Shown here: in pieces, positions 1 through 5,868 of the stretch | How the letters are laid out: each line of letters begins with the position of its first letter | Numbering within the stretch: the stretch's first letter is position 1 | Program-made: the position numbers and the translations under genes | Source of the DNA: Coriobacteriaceae bacterium | GTDB lineage: Bacteria > Actinomycetota > Coriobacteriia > Coriobacteriales > Coriobacteriaceae | Length of the DNA: 26,826 bases | NCBI GenBank assembly: GCA_902362275.1 | Contig: CABIWB010000012.1 | Location: 1-26,826, forward strand | Reading direction: 5' to 3' | The notes under the pieces: generated by a model | Database searches by the model: none | Told to the model about the DNA's origin: nothing | Seen by the model: the letters and a program-made list of their open reading frames with translations, nothing else

Positions 1-564
1 GCCATCTACCACGACTCCCTCTGGCTTATCGATACCGTGGAGAACCTCCTCGCCATCACGCGCGTCGAGGACGGCACCATTCGCCTCAACCTCACATCCG
101 AGCTCATCGACGAGGTCATCGAGGCCGCCCTCAGCCATGTCGCCCAGGCATCGCGCGGACGCACCGTCACCATCGAGCACACTGACGACATCCTGCTGGT
201 GCGCATCGACGTCCATCTCATCATGCAGGTGCTTACGAATCTCATCATGAACGCCTTCAAATACACGCCCGAGGACTCGACCGTCACCATCAGCGCACGT
301 CGCGAGGGCGCGTTCGTCGTGGTGGACGTCGCGGACGATGGGCCGGGCGTGCCGGACTGCGACAAGCCTCATATCTTTGAGCGCTTCTTCACCTCAAGCA
401 ACACGCGGCCCGTGGATTCGCGTCGGAGCATCGGCCTCGGGCTGTCGCTCTGCCGCTCCATCGTGGAGGCGCATGGCGGCGTCATCGAAGTTCGCGACAA
501 CCACCCCCATGGGGCCGTCTTCCGTTTTACCCTGCCCGCCGAGGAGATCGAGATTCATGAATAA
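1..564 (+). CDS. kdpD: KdpD-type sensor histidine kinase, C-terminal part (5' end outside window)
   Basis: This is the tail of a membrane sensor kinase; the reading frame is open from base 1 and its start lies to the left. The visible 187 residues hold the end of the dimerisation helix (WLIDTVENLLAITR) and a full HATPase_c domain. That domain shows an N box (LIMNAFKYTPED), a G1 box (VADDGPGVP), an F box (IFERFF) and a G2 box (GLGLSLCRSIVEAHGG). The VENLL...TR segment and the GLSLC..I..AHGG ending match KdpD rather than generic PhoR-like kinases. The response-regulator gene starts inside the last codons (8-nt overlap), as is usual for kdpDE. The family phosphorylates KdpE under potassium limitation or osmotic stress and so controls the Kdp potassium ATPase. 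The His-box and the KdpD N-terminal domain are not in view, so the exact subfamily is an inference. Confidence 0.82.
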   Translation, partial: AIYHDSLWLIDTVENLLAITRVEDGTIRLNLTSELIDEVIEAALSHVAQASRGRTVTIEHTDDILLVRIDVHLIMQVLTNLIMNAFKYTPEDSTVTISARREGAFVVVDVADDGPGVPDCDKPHIFERFFTSSNTRPVDSRRSIGLGLSLCRSIVEAHGGVIEVRDNHPHGAVFRFTLPAEEIEIHE

Positions 565-1261
565 TGCCGCCAAGCCACGCGTCCTCCTGGTCGAAGATGA
601 CCCGACCGTTCAAAACCTCGTTTCGACCGCGCTTGACCTCCACGGCTATGTCGTGAGCAAGGTCTGCAACGGCCAGGCCGCCATCATGGATGCGGTGTCG
701 CACGGCCCCAGCCTCATCATGCTCGACCTCGGCCTTCCCGACATTGACGGTATCGAGGTCATCGCGAAGATCCGAAGCTGGTCGGCAGTCCCCATTATCG
801 TCATTTCGGCGCGCACCGAAGATTCCGACAAGATTGCGGCACTTGACGCGGGGGCAGACGACTACCTCACCAAGCCCTTTTCTGTGGATGAGCTGCTCGC
901 GCGCGTCCGTGCGAATTTGAGGCGCTCCTCGATGGCGTCGAGCGAGTCGGCAGAGGCGAGCACGTTCGACAACGGTCCGCTGCATATCGACTACGCCGCG
1001 GGATACGCGACGAAAGACGGACGCGAGCTCCCGCTCACCCCAACCGAGTACAAATTGCTCGTCCTTCTGGCGAAAAACGTCGACAAGGTGCTCACCCACA
1101 CCTTCATCACCCGCGAGATATGGGGCACGAGCTGGGACAGCGATCTGGCGAGCCTGCGCGTGTTCATGCGCAGCCTGCGCAAGAAGATCGAGGCAGACCC
1201 CTCTCACCCCAAGATGATTCAGACGCACATGGGTGTCGGGTACCGCATGCAGCGTCTCTAG
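557..1261 (+). CDS. kdpE: KdpE-type response regulator (OmpR/PhoB family)
   Basis: The protein is 234 residues, the usual size for an OmpR-type transcription factor. The receiver domain (about 7-122) has the acidic pair D14/D15, the phospho-acceptor D57 in MLDLGLPDIDG, S84 and K106 (LTKPF). The C-terminal winged helix (about 135-234) has the LTPTEYKLL entry, a RxxWG-like turn and the VGYRM ending. ATG 557 was chosen because it overlaps the kinase stop and starts directly before the receiver fold. A longer in-frame reading back to 338 would run through kinase-coding DNA and has no sense. Established role of the family: activated by KdpD, it turns on kdpFABC, which would lie upstream, outside this window. 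No T-rich terminator follows; the next structure is the inverted repeat at 1277-1341. Confidence 0.88.
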   Translation: MNNAAKPRVLLVEDDPTVQNLVSTALDLHGYVVSKVCNGQAAIMDAVSHGPSLIMLDLGLPDIDGIEVIAKIRSWSAVPIIVISARTEDSDKIAALDAGADDYLTKPFSVDELLARVRANLRRSSMASSESAEASTFDNGPLHIDYAAGYATKDGRELPLTPTEYKLLVLLAKNVDKVLTHTFITREIWGTSWDSDLASLRVFMRSLRKKIEADPSHPKMIQTHMGVGYRMQRL

Positions 1262-1276
1262 CCCACCCCACAAGAA

Positions 1277-1341
1277 GTTGCGGTGGGATACGGAGTAGAT
1301 GAGGCCTTTGACAGCCGAAACAGTCCGTATTTCACCGCAAC
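1277..1341. repeat. 18-nt imperfect inverted repeat after kdpE
   Basis: The arms 1277-1294 and 1324-1341 match at 16 of 18 positions (GTTGCGGTG..ATACGGA and its complement), separated by 29 nt. In RNA this gives a 9-bp stem, two mismatches and a 7-bp stem. There is no T-tract on either strand, so a classic intrinsic terminator is unlikely. It could be an mRNA 3'-end stabiliser, a dispersed palindromic repeat, or the border of the accessory island that begins here. Confidence 0.6.
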
Positions 1342-1468
1342 TGATGGGCGGGATGGAGTAGGCGGTCGAGCAGCAGTCCCGTCTCCGACGTGCCGCTTTT
1401 CAAGCTTTATTCGAGCGGCAAAGTAAACCCTAGTTGGTTTAGAGAACAGCTTCTGATTCGAGCTGCGC
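1342..1468. other. Gene-free island border with two small hairpins
   Basis: No convincing gene was found. Two perfect short stems are visible: TGCCGCT at 1391-1397 pairing with AGCGGCA at 1414-1420, and TAAACC at 1424-1429 pairing with GGTTTA at 1436-1441. The second is AT-richer and lies just past the end of the minus-strand small-gene run, where it could act as a weak 3' structure. No function is assigned. Confidence 0.35.
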
Positions 1469-1741
1469 TCATTGGTTTCCGCAAGGCTTGGCGTTTGTCC
1501 GCTCTTCGGCGTAGAGGATCTTGTTCTGCGCCTCCAGGATGCGTGCCGCGTCGCCGATGTGCGCGGCGCACTTCTCGCTTATCGACCTCAGGGCCAGGAT
1601 CCCCTCGGCGTCGAGTGGGTCCAGCTGGTCGGCATGCGCCAGGGACTCGAGCAACTGGTCAAGTCCCTTCGCAAGCCTCCCGGCGTCGCATACGGCATCG
1701 ATGAGCTCGATGCGCTCCAACTTCTCTTCGTAGCCCAACAT
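1469..1741 (-). CDS. Small hypothetical helical protein (90 aa)
   Basis: I do not recognise this protein. It is 90 residues and almost entirely helix-forming, with leucine and alanine heptad-like spacing (EEKLERIELIDAV...LAKGLDQLLESLAHAD...ALRSISEKCAAHIGDAARILEAQNKIL). There is no signal peptide or membrane segment. The ATG at 1741 was chosen over an upstream TTG at 1762 because an AAGGAG ribosome site sits 8 nt before it. It is the last gene of the minus-strand accessory run, 66 nt after the stop of the small cysteine-pair gene. Short helical proteins of this kind are common at the ends of plasmid or integrative-element replication operons, but that is only a contextual guess. Confidence 0.55.
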   Translation of the reverse strand: MLGYEEKLERIELIDAVCDAGRLAKGLDQLLESLAHADQLDPLDAEGILALRSISEKCAAHIGDAARILEAQNKILYAEERTNAKPCGNQ

Positions 1742-1807
1742 CGGCTCGTCTCCTTCTCTCAACGGACGTGTCGCGCAGCACCGTAGCCGTTCCGCGCAAC
1801 GAAAGCC

Positions 1808-2011
1808 TCACCGCCAGCGGTCCCGTGCGCACATCGGCCGCAAGCGGCACGTGAAAGCCGTCCGTGCCAACTCATGCCGCACGCCTCCGCCCCTCCGACC
1901 CGAAACCCCGAGGGCGGCGCCGCAGTGCGGGCACGCCCTCGGCTCCGGCTCGTCGAAGGAGAGCCCGGCCGCCCGGGCCTGCTCCAAGGTGATGAGTCCC
2001 GCTTGGTCCAT
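1808..2011 (-). CDS. Small protein with a CxxC pair, possibly truncated (67 aa)
   Basis: The N-terminus (MDQAGLITLEQARAAGLSF) and the following CPHCG knuckle look like a real, folded start. After about residue 36 the sequence turns Arg/Gly-rich (GRRGGGVRHELART) and no second cysteine pair appears, so a zinc ribbon would be incomplete. The ATG at 2011 is preceded by AAGGAAAGGG at good spacing and lies 14 nt after the stop of the upstream small ORF, which fits a compact operon. In the next frame, from about 1871 down to 1659, there is another plausible-looking coding stretch (GFHVPLAADVRTGPLAVRL), so a frameshift that cut the protein is possible. Function unknown. A DnaC-like loader N-terminus is one idea but is not supported by a P-loop. 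Confidence 0.45.
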   Translation of the reverse strand: MDQAGLITLEQARAAGLSFDEPEPRACPHCGAALGVSGRRGGGVRHELARTAFTCRLRPMCARDRWR

Positions 2012-2025
2012 CAGGCGCCCTTTCC

Positions 2026-2160
2026 TTATCTTCTGAAGTCCTTGTTGTCCCTTTTGCTTATTGGGTGGCATATCGTCAGGGGTTTCCCTGTCATCTCGTC
2101 AGGGGTTCGGGCTGCGAATCCTGACGGTTCGTCATCCTTGTTCGCGGCGAACCCTGTCAT
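2026..2160 (-). CDS. Small ORF encoding three 11-residue repeats (44 aa)
   Basis: Its ATG overlaps the TGA of the winged-helix gene (ATGA), an arrangement typical of translational coupling, and its TAA lies 14 nt before the next start. The peptide contains three copies of an 11-residue unit (MTGFAANKDDE, PSGFAARTPDE, MTGKPLT...) followed by a basic tail (KRDNKDFRR). The units correspond exactly to 33-bp DNA repeats, so the coding potential may be a by-product of an iteron array rather than a gene. No known domain was recognised and there are no neighbouring homologues in the window. Confidence is moderate at best. Confidence 0.4.
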   Translation of the reverse strand: MTGFAANKDDEPSGFAARTPDEMTGKPLTICHPISKRDNKDFRR

Positions 2161-2167
2161 TTCGTCA
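2071..2167. repeat. 33-bp iteron-like direct repeats (candidate replication origin)
   Basis: On the minus strand a 20-nt motif, consensus TGACGANATGACAGGGTTCG, occurs at 2167-2148, 2134-2115 and 2101-2082. The start-to-start distance is exactly 33 bp. A degenerate fourth copy (TGACGATATG) begins at 2078 after a shorter 23-bp step. The array starts in the last codons of the winged-helix initiator-like gene. Multiple direct repeats beside a Rep gene are the hallmark of iteron origins (established for many theta-replicating plasmids). Origin function here is an inference. Confidence 0.55.
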
Positions 2168-2483
2168 CCCTTTCGCGCACGATGCGGTACCGTTTGGTGG
2201 CGTGCCTGCGCGCCAGGGCGTGCACGCCGCATTCCTCGATGAGGCCCCGGTCGAGCAGGTCGCGGATGGCGCGGTGAACGCTGCGCTCCTGCACGTTGAG
2301 GAATCGGGCCAGGCCGCCCTTGCTCTCGAAGTAGCCGCACCCGGCATCGCAGAAGCCGAAGATGCGCGCGTAGACAAGCAGGGGAAGGCCGGAGAGGCCC
2401 AGGTCCGCCATCATGAAGTGCCGTACCGCCGTGAACTCGCGCGGAGAGGGGCCGTCGCGCCCCTTCGGGCCTGCGGCCGCCAT
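2157..2483 (-). CDS. Winged-helix protein, replication-initiator/DnaD-N-like (108 aa)
   Basis: After a short polar N-terminus (residues 1-18) the protein reads as a winged helix: a first helix (LPLLVYARIFGF), a turn with CDAGCGYFESKGGLARFLN, a recognition helix (VQERSVHRAIRDLLDRGLIEE) and a basic C-terminal wing (RRHATKRYRIVRERVTK). The arrangement 'LLVYA.I.GF...G....GGLA..L....RSV.RA...L...GLI' is typical of helix-turn-helix proteins near replication initiators of plasmids, integrative elements and phages. The ATG at 2483 follows AGAAGGGG; an in-frame reading further upstream overlaps the preceding gene and lacks sense. The gene lies 5 nt after the preceding HTH gene and directly before the 33-bp repeats, which supports a role in origin recognition. 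Whether it is a full initiator or only an accessory DNA-binding protein cannot be decided; 108 residues is short for an initiator. Confidence 0.7.
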   Translation of the reverse strand: MAAAGPKGRDGPSPREFTAVRHFMMADLGLSGLPLLVYARIFGFCDAGCGYFESKGGLARFLNVQERSVHRAIRDLLDRGLIEECGVHALARRHATKRYRIVRERVTK

Positions 2484-2488
2484 CGGCG

Positions 2489-2737
2489 CTAGCCCCTTCT
2501 GGGCGAGCCGACGACGCTGTTCCGCTCGACCCGTGCGACGAGCTCGTCGTGCAGCACGATGCCGTCGCGCGTCTTGCCGCCGATGTAGCGGATCGGGAAC
2601 GGGTCGTCGGGGTCCTTGGCGAGCCAGTACATGGCGTCGCGGCTGATGCGCAGCATCGCGCACACCTCGTCGGCGCTGAATATCGCGTTGGTCGATGCGA
2701 TGAGCCTCACCTGGCTCCTGCTAATGCTCTTGGCCAT
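2489..2737 (-). CDS. Small helix-turn-helix DNA-binding protein (82 aa)
   Basis: The core (about residues 18-60: IFSADEVCAMLRISRDAMYWLAKDPDDPFPIRYIGG) reads as a MerR/excisionase-like helix-turn-helix followed by a wing. The DDPFP.R.IGGK pattern is common in the small HTH_17-type proteins of prophages and integrative elements. The tail (KTRDGIVLHDELVARVERNSV) fits the helix after the wing that reads the residue choice at the target. The ATG at 2737 has an AAGGAG site 13 nt upstream, somewhat far, so expression may be modest or the start may differ. It follows the excisionase-like gene by 79 nt and is nearly contiguous with the winged-helix gene. Likely role: excision control or operon regulation within the element. 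Confidence 0.65.
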   Translation of the reverse strand: MAKSISRSQVRLIASTNAIFSADEVCAMLRISRDAMYWLAKDPDDPFPIRYIGGKTRDGIVLHDELVARVERNSVVGSPRRG

Positions 2738-2816
2738 GGCCGTCCTCGAGCTCCTTTCGTCTCCGAGGCTCCCTCGCGTGCCCGGCCGCGGGCGGCTCCC
2801 GGGGCGGTCGCCGCCG

Positions 2817-3035
2817 TCATTTCCTGCCGCTCCTCGACTCGATATAGGCGTCCACTGACGCCCTCGAAACCAGGAGCTTCCTTCCGAGCCTGTACGAGTC
2901 GATCTCTCCCGACCAGATGAGGTCGTACGCCTTGCTTCGGCTCGCCTCCATGTATTCCTGTATTTCGATCACCGTCATCCACTCGTCGCGGCCCCGGTTG
3001 TCCTCGGGCGCGGCGCATTTCGTAGCGTGCGCCAT
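2817..3035 (-). CDS. Excisionase-family DNA-binding protein (72 aa)
   Basis: A polar leader of about 18 residues is followed by the classic excisionase/HTH_17 pattern MTVIEIQEYMEASRSKAYDLIWSGEIDSYRLGRKLLVSRASVDAYIESR. This comprises an HTH, an exposed wing with RLGRK, and the final helix. Family role: architectural protein that bends att DNA and directs an integrase to excise, or a local transcription factor. The ATG at 3035 has GGAGG immediately upstream, so the long Arg-rich in-frame extension to 3170 is rejected. No integrase gene is present nearby, so any excision function would need a partner in trans. It is the first gene of the minus-strand run, and the IS200 right end is inserted only about 160 bp upstream, possibly separating it from an original promoter or neighbour. 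Confidence 0.78.
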   Translation of the reverse strand: MAHATKCAAPEDNRGRDEWMTVIEIQEYMEASRSKAYDLIWSGEIDSYRLGRKLLVSRASVDAYIESRSGRK

Positions 3036-3191
3036 GGTTCCTCCAATCTTTCCGCGCGATGCGCCTGCGCGGTCTCGTGTGCGTTTTCGTCTGCGCAACG
3101 ATTGGACCGCCTGATTGCGGCTGGTACGCGCGGCGGAAGCGGGGATGGGTCGAGCTGGTCGGGCCTTCACGAAACGGCCATGAGCCGTACG
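3036..3191. other. Upstream region of the small-gene run
   Basis: This 156-bp stretch is GC-rich and holds no recognisable gene, nor a clear -10/-35 pair on the minus strand. It lies between the first accessory gene and the right end of the insertion sequence. Any promoter for the run must be here or inside the IS. Confidence 0.3.
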
Positions 3192-3246
3192 CCTTAGCTG
3201 GCAGCTAAGGCCCTGAAAATCAGAACCACCCTTAAAAAGGGTGGTT
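3192..3246 (-). repeat. IS right-end hairpins
   Basis: There are two perfect stems. AACCACCCTT (3224-3233) pairs with AAGGGTGGTT (3237-3246) around a 3-nt loop. CCTTAGCT (3192-3199) pairs with AGCTAAGG (3203-3210). A small CTGA...TCAG dyad lies between them. The first stem is the likely TnpA binding hairpin of the right end and could also end tnpA transcription. The second may belong to the target DNA or the element. Confidence 0.6.
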
Positions 3247-3254
3247 TGCTCTTA

Positions 3255-3354
3255 GGGTATAACCCACGGGCCCCGGGCTCGCGTCTAAAGGCGCGGGCCC
3301 GGACTTCGTCCAGGCCCAGTGCATCTTGACCCGTGGCGCGCCGGTCGAACCGGC
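3255..3354 (-). ncRNA. Highly structured 3' region of the IS, omega-RNA-like (candidate)
   Basis: Just after the tnpA stop the minus strand can fold extensively. A closing stem CCACGGG (3336-3330) pairs with CCCGTGG (3270-3264). Inside it is a 10-bp hairpin with a GAA loop (3317-3295: GGGCCTGGAC / GTCCGGGCCC). A competing 11-bp stem (3302-3292 with 3283-3273) excludes that hairpin. Two further stems are at 3354-3340 (GCCGGT-tcg-ACCGGC type) and 3265-3255. In related IS605 elements the guide RNA of TnpB is made from exactly this place, between the transposon gene and the right end. Here there is no TnpB, so it may be a scaffold relic or an RNA with another job. No expression evidence is available. 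Confidence 0.4.
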
Positions 3355-3358
3355 AGGA

Positions 3359-3817
3359 TCACCCCCTCTTGAAGGGGTCCTCGTACTCCCTCACGCTCAG
3401 CCTGTCCAGCGCGATGTCGTGGGACTCCTGCTCCCTGATGTACTTGGCGATCGTCGCCTCGTTCAGGCCGACGGTGGACACGCAGTAGCCCTCCGCCCAG
3501 AACTTCCTGTTGCCGGACTTGTACTCGAGGCTGGCGTGCCTGTCGAATATCATCAGCGAGCTCTCCCCCTTCAGGTGGCCCATGACGCTCGCGACGCTGT
3601 ACTTCGGCGGGATCGCCAGCAGCACGTGCACGTGGTCGGGCATCAGGTGCCCCTCGATTATCTCGACCCCCTTGTACTCGCACGGCTTCCCGAGGATCTC
3701 CCCTATGTCGCTCCTGATTTGGTTGTAGATCACTTTGCGCCTATACTTCGGCGTGAACACGATGTGGCACTTGCACATCCACTTCGTGTGGGAAAGGCCG
3801 TAGGCCTTCTGGGCCAT
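3359..3817 (-). CDS. tnpA: IS200/IS605-family transposase TnpA (HUH, Y1)
   Basis: The protein is 152 residues, the normal size of IS200 TnpA. It has the HUH metal-binding motif (H62-V-H64 in PDHVHVLL), the catalytic tyrosine Y126 in ATIAKYIREQ, and the conserved start (YGLSHTKWMCKCHIVFTPKYRRK). It catalyses single-strand excision and insertion of the element through subterminal hairpins. The ATG at 3817 is preceded by AAGGGG at 8 nt; the in-frame upstream ATG at 3859 has no such site. The coding sequence is intact and all key residues are present, so it may be active. A stem-loop in the leader (3844-3866) resembles the translation-limiting leaders known for IS200. The stop codon lies inside a small CCCCT/AGGGG hairpin. 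Confidence 0.93.
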   Translation of the reverse strand: MAQKAYGLSHTKWMCKCHIVFTPKYRRKVIYNQIRSDIGEILGKPCEYKGVEIIEGHLMPDHVHVLLAIPPKYSVASVMGHLKGESSLMIFDRHASLEYKSGNRKFWAEGYCVSTVGLNEATIAKYIREQESHDIALDRLSVREYEDPFKRG

Positions 3818-3843
3818 GGCGGCCGCCCCTTCGACTCGAATTC

Positions 3844-3866
3844 TTGACGGCCTGAGCAATCGTCAA
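3844..3866 (-). promoter_or_regulatory. tnpA leader stem-loop
   Basis: TTGACG (3844-3849) and CGTCAA (3861-3866) can pair around an 11-nt loop in the tnpA leader, about 30-50 nt before the start codon. A second dyad GGCTTT-gt-AAAGCC lies at 3883-3896. IS200 is known to protect itself from outside transcription and limit TnpA synthesis with leader stem-loops; that role here is an inference. Confidence 0.4.
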
Positions 3867-3904
3867 TATCGGTCGGAGGGGTGGCTTTGTAAAGCCGTTT
3901 GTCT

Positions 3905-3962
3905 CCACCCGCGTAGCGGGTGGTTTAAAGCTGGCCGCTGCGCGGCCAGCAGACTAAAGTCT
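3905..3962 (-). repeat. IS left-end hairpins
   Basis: There are three adjacent perfect stems: CCACCCGC (3905-3912) with GCGGGTGG (3916-3923), GCTGGCCGC (3930-3938) with GCGGCCAGC (3942-3950), and AGACT (3951-3955) with AGTCT (3958-3962). The first matches the right-end hairpin in sequence. The outer two may be element or target. Confidence 0.6.
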
Positions 3963-4002
3963 TGAAATAAAGAAAGCCTCCGAACCAGAAGGTCCGGAGG
4001 CT
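3963..4002 (-). terminator. Intrinsic terminator of guaA
   Basis: On the minus strand AGCCTCCG (4002-3995) pairs with CGGAGGCT (3982-3975) and is followed by TTCTTTATTT. It is about 105 nt after the guaA stop and directly abuts the insertion-sequence left end, suggesting that the IS landed next to or just beyond this hairpin. Confidence 0.85.
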
Positions 4003-4106
4003 GTTATTCCCGCTATTTCGCTGGTGGCTTTGCCCTGCGGCGATGCCGAAACAGTATCAGGCGGTATTCGGCAGCACCAAAACGCGAGTTCAGAAGCCAG
4101 TTCCCG

Positions 4107-5705
4107 TTATTCCCACTCGATGGTCGCGGGGGGCTTGCTCGTGATGTCGTAGCAGACGCGGTTGGCGCCGGGGACCTCGGCGACGATGCGGCCGGAGATC
4201 CTCGCCAGCACGTCGTAGGGCAGCTTGGCCCAGTCGGCGGTCATGGCGTCGTTGGACTCGACGGCGCGCAGGATGATCGGACGCTGATAGGTGCGCTCGT
4301 CACCCATAACGCCGACGGACTTGATGTCGGGCAGGACCGCAAAGTACTGCCAGCAGCTGTGCTCGGAGTTGCGCTCGCCGGTCTGCTCAAACAGACGCTG
4401 GTTGTAGGCGTCGAGTTCCTCGCGCACGATGGCGTCGGCGTTCTTGAGAATCTCGAGTTTCTCCTTATCGACCGCGCCGATGATACGGATAGCCAGACCC
4501 GGGCCCGGGAAAGGCTGACGGAACACGATGTGACCCGGCAGGCCAAGCGCCAGACCAAGCGCGCGGACCTCGTCCTTAAAGAAGTGATCGAGCGGCTCAA
4601 TAAGGTCGAAGTGTACGCCCTCGGGGAACGGGATCAGGTTGTGGTGGCTCTTGATGGTGGCCGTCTTGCCGCCCGTCTTGCGAGCGCCGGACTCGATGAT
4701 GTCGGGGTAGATGGTGCCCTGAGCCAGATACTTGACAGGCTTGCCGTCGGTCTCGAGCTGCTGCGCCACGGCGAAGAACTCTTTCCAGAACTGCGTACCG
4801 ATGATGCGGCGCTTCTCCTCGGGCTCGGTCACGCCGGCTAAAAGCTCGGCATAACGGTCCTCGGCATGGACGTGGATAAAGTCGACGTCAAACTGCTTGG
4901 TGAAGACCTCCTCCACCTGCTCGGGCTCGCCCTTGCGCAGCAGGCCGTGGTTGATGAACACGCAGGTCATCTGCTTGCCCACGGCACGAGCGCCCAGCGC
5001 AGCCACGACGGAGGAGTCGACGCCACCGGACAGGGCCAGAATCACGCGGTCGTCGCCGACCTTCTCGCGGAACTCGGCCGTCATGGTCTCGACCAGGTTG
5101 TCCATGCTCCAGTTGGGCTCCAGACCGCAGATCTCAAACAGGAAGTTGCTCAGCAGCTGCTGACCGTACTCGGAGTGCTTGACCTCGGGGTGGAACTGCG
5201 TGGTGAAGATCTTGCGCTCGACGCACTCCATGGCGGCAACCGGGCACACGTCGGTGCTGGCGGTAACGGTAAAGCCCTCGGGTACCTCGGACACGGCGTC
5301 ACGGTGGCTCATCCACACGGTCTGCTCCATAGGCGTGGAGTTAAAGAGCTTGGCACCAGCCGTGCGCGTGATGGTGGCGCGGCCGTACTCGCCCACCTCG
5401 GAGTGGCCGACCTTGCCGCCGAGCGTCACGGCCGTGATCTGATGGCCGTAGCAAAAGCCCAGGACGGGAAGGCCAAGGTCAAAGATGGCGGGATCGATGG
5501 ACGGAGCGTCCTCGGCATACACAGAAGCCGGGCCGCCGGAAAGGATGAGCGCAGAGGCGTTCATCTCGCGAATCTCATCGGCCGAGATGTCGCAGGGAAC
5601 GATCTCGGAATACACGTTGAGGTCGCGGACGCGACGGGCAATGAGCTGACCGTACTGCGCACCAAAGTCGAGTACGAGGACCTTTGCGGAAGCCTTTTGA
5701 TCCAT
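4107..5705 (-). CDS. guaA: GMP synthase (glutamine-hydrolysing)
   Basis: This cytosolic enzyme converts XMP, ATP and glutamine to GMP in the last step of guanine nucleotide synthesis. The protein is 532 residues, close to the usual 510-530. The N-terminal class I amidotransferase has the nucleophile C85 (GFCYGHQ) and the partners H172/E174 (FHPEV). The PP-loop ATP pyrophosphatase domain starts near 218, with SGGVDS at 226-231. The C-terminal dimerisation domain ends with the conserved KPPATIEWE. The ATG at 5705 has AGAGGGGG just upstream; a 55-residue in-frame extension to 5870 lacks homology-like sequence and a ribosome site. It is a single gene with its own terminator, diverging from the asparaginase over a 267-bp spacer. 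A GTGTACAC palindrome at 5773-5780 lies in the probable promoter region. No purine riboswitch was recognised. Confidence 0.97.
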   Translation of the reverse strand: MDQKASAKVLVLDFGAQYGQLIARRVRDLNVYSEIVPCDISADEIREMNASALILSGGPASVYAEDAPSIDPAIFDLGLPVLGFCYGHQITAVTLGGKVGHSEVGEYGRATITRTAGAKLFNSTPMEQTVWMSHRDAVSEVPEGFTVTASTDVCPVAAMECVERKIFTTQFHPEVKHSEYGQQLLSNFLFEICGLEPNWSMDNLVETMTAEFREKVGDDRVILALSGGVDSSVVAALGARAVGKQMTCVFINHGLLRKGEPEQVEEVFTKQFDVDFIHVHAEDRYAELLAGVTEPEEKRRIIGTQFWKEFFAVAQQLETDGKPVKYLAQGTIYPDIIESGARKTGGKTATIKSHHNLIPFPEGVHFDLIEPLDHFFKDEVRALGLALGLPGHIVFRQPFPGPGLAIRIIGAVDKEKLEILKNADAIVREELDAYNQRLFEQTGERNSEHSCWQYFAVLPDIKSVGVMGDERTYQRPIILRAVESNDAMTADWAKLPYDVLARISGRIVAEVPGANRVCYDITSKPPATIEWE

Positions 5706-5868
5706 GGTTTCCCCCTCTTGTTGGCGGGGAGCCGGTGCCCACCCGCGTGAATGAACGAAAATAACTTTCATAGTGTACACGTTGTATGGGGGTTCTCGTC
5801 CCTCGCAGCCATCAGCGCACGGCAAACGCACGACCTGGGCCCTATTTGACGGCGATTGAAGTGTTACC

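Larger units (their letters stand above)
3192..3950 (-). mobile_element. IS200/IS605-family insertion sequence (IS200 type, tnpA only)
   Basis: The element is a single HUH transposase gene flanked by subterminal hairpins instead of terminal inverted repeats, as in IS200/IS605 elements. Reading the minus strand (the tnpA strand), the left side has ACCACCCGC-tac-GCGGGTGG (3923-3905). The right side has AACCACCCTT-ttt-AAGGGTGGTT (3246-3224). The two hairpins share the sequence AAACCACCC, as expected if the same transposase binds both. A second hairpin lies beyond each of these (3930-3950 and 3192-3210). Exact cleavage points cannot be set by eye, so the borders are uncertain by about 20-30 bp. 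No tnpB is present. Confidence 0.75.

Noticed and set aside
338..556. N-terminal extension of KdpE
   Set aside because: It runs through kinase-coding DNA in another frame; the normal receiver domain begins after ATG 557.
2071..2167. CRISPR array
   Set aside because: The repeats are degenerate, the 13-nt spacers are too short and there are no cas genes; iteron-like repeats fit better.
1472..2242. Plus-strand open frames within the accessory island
   Set aside because: They lack ribosome sites, and the minus strand has a coherent run of genes with strong ones.
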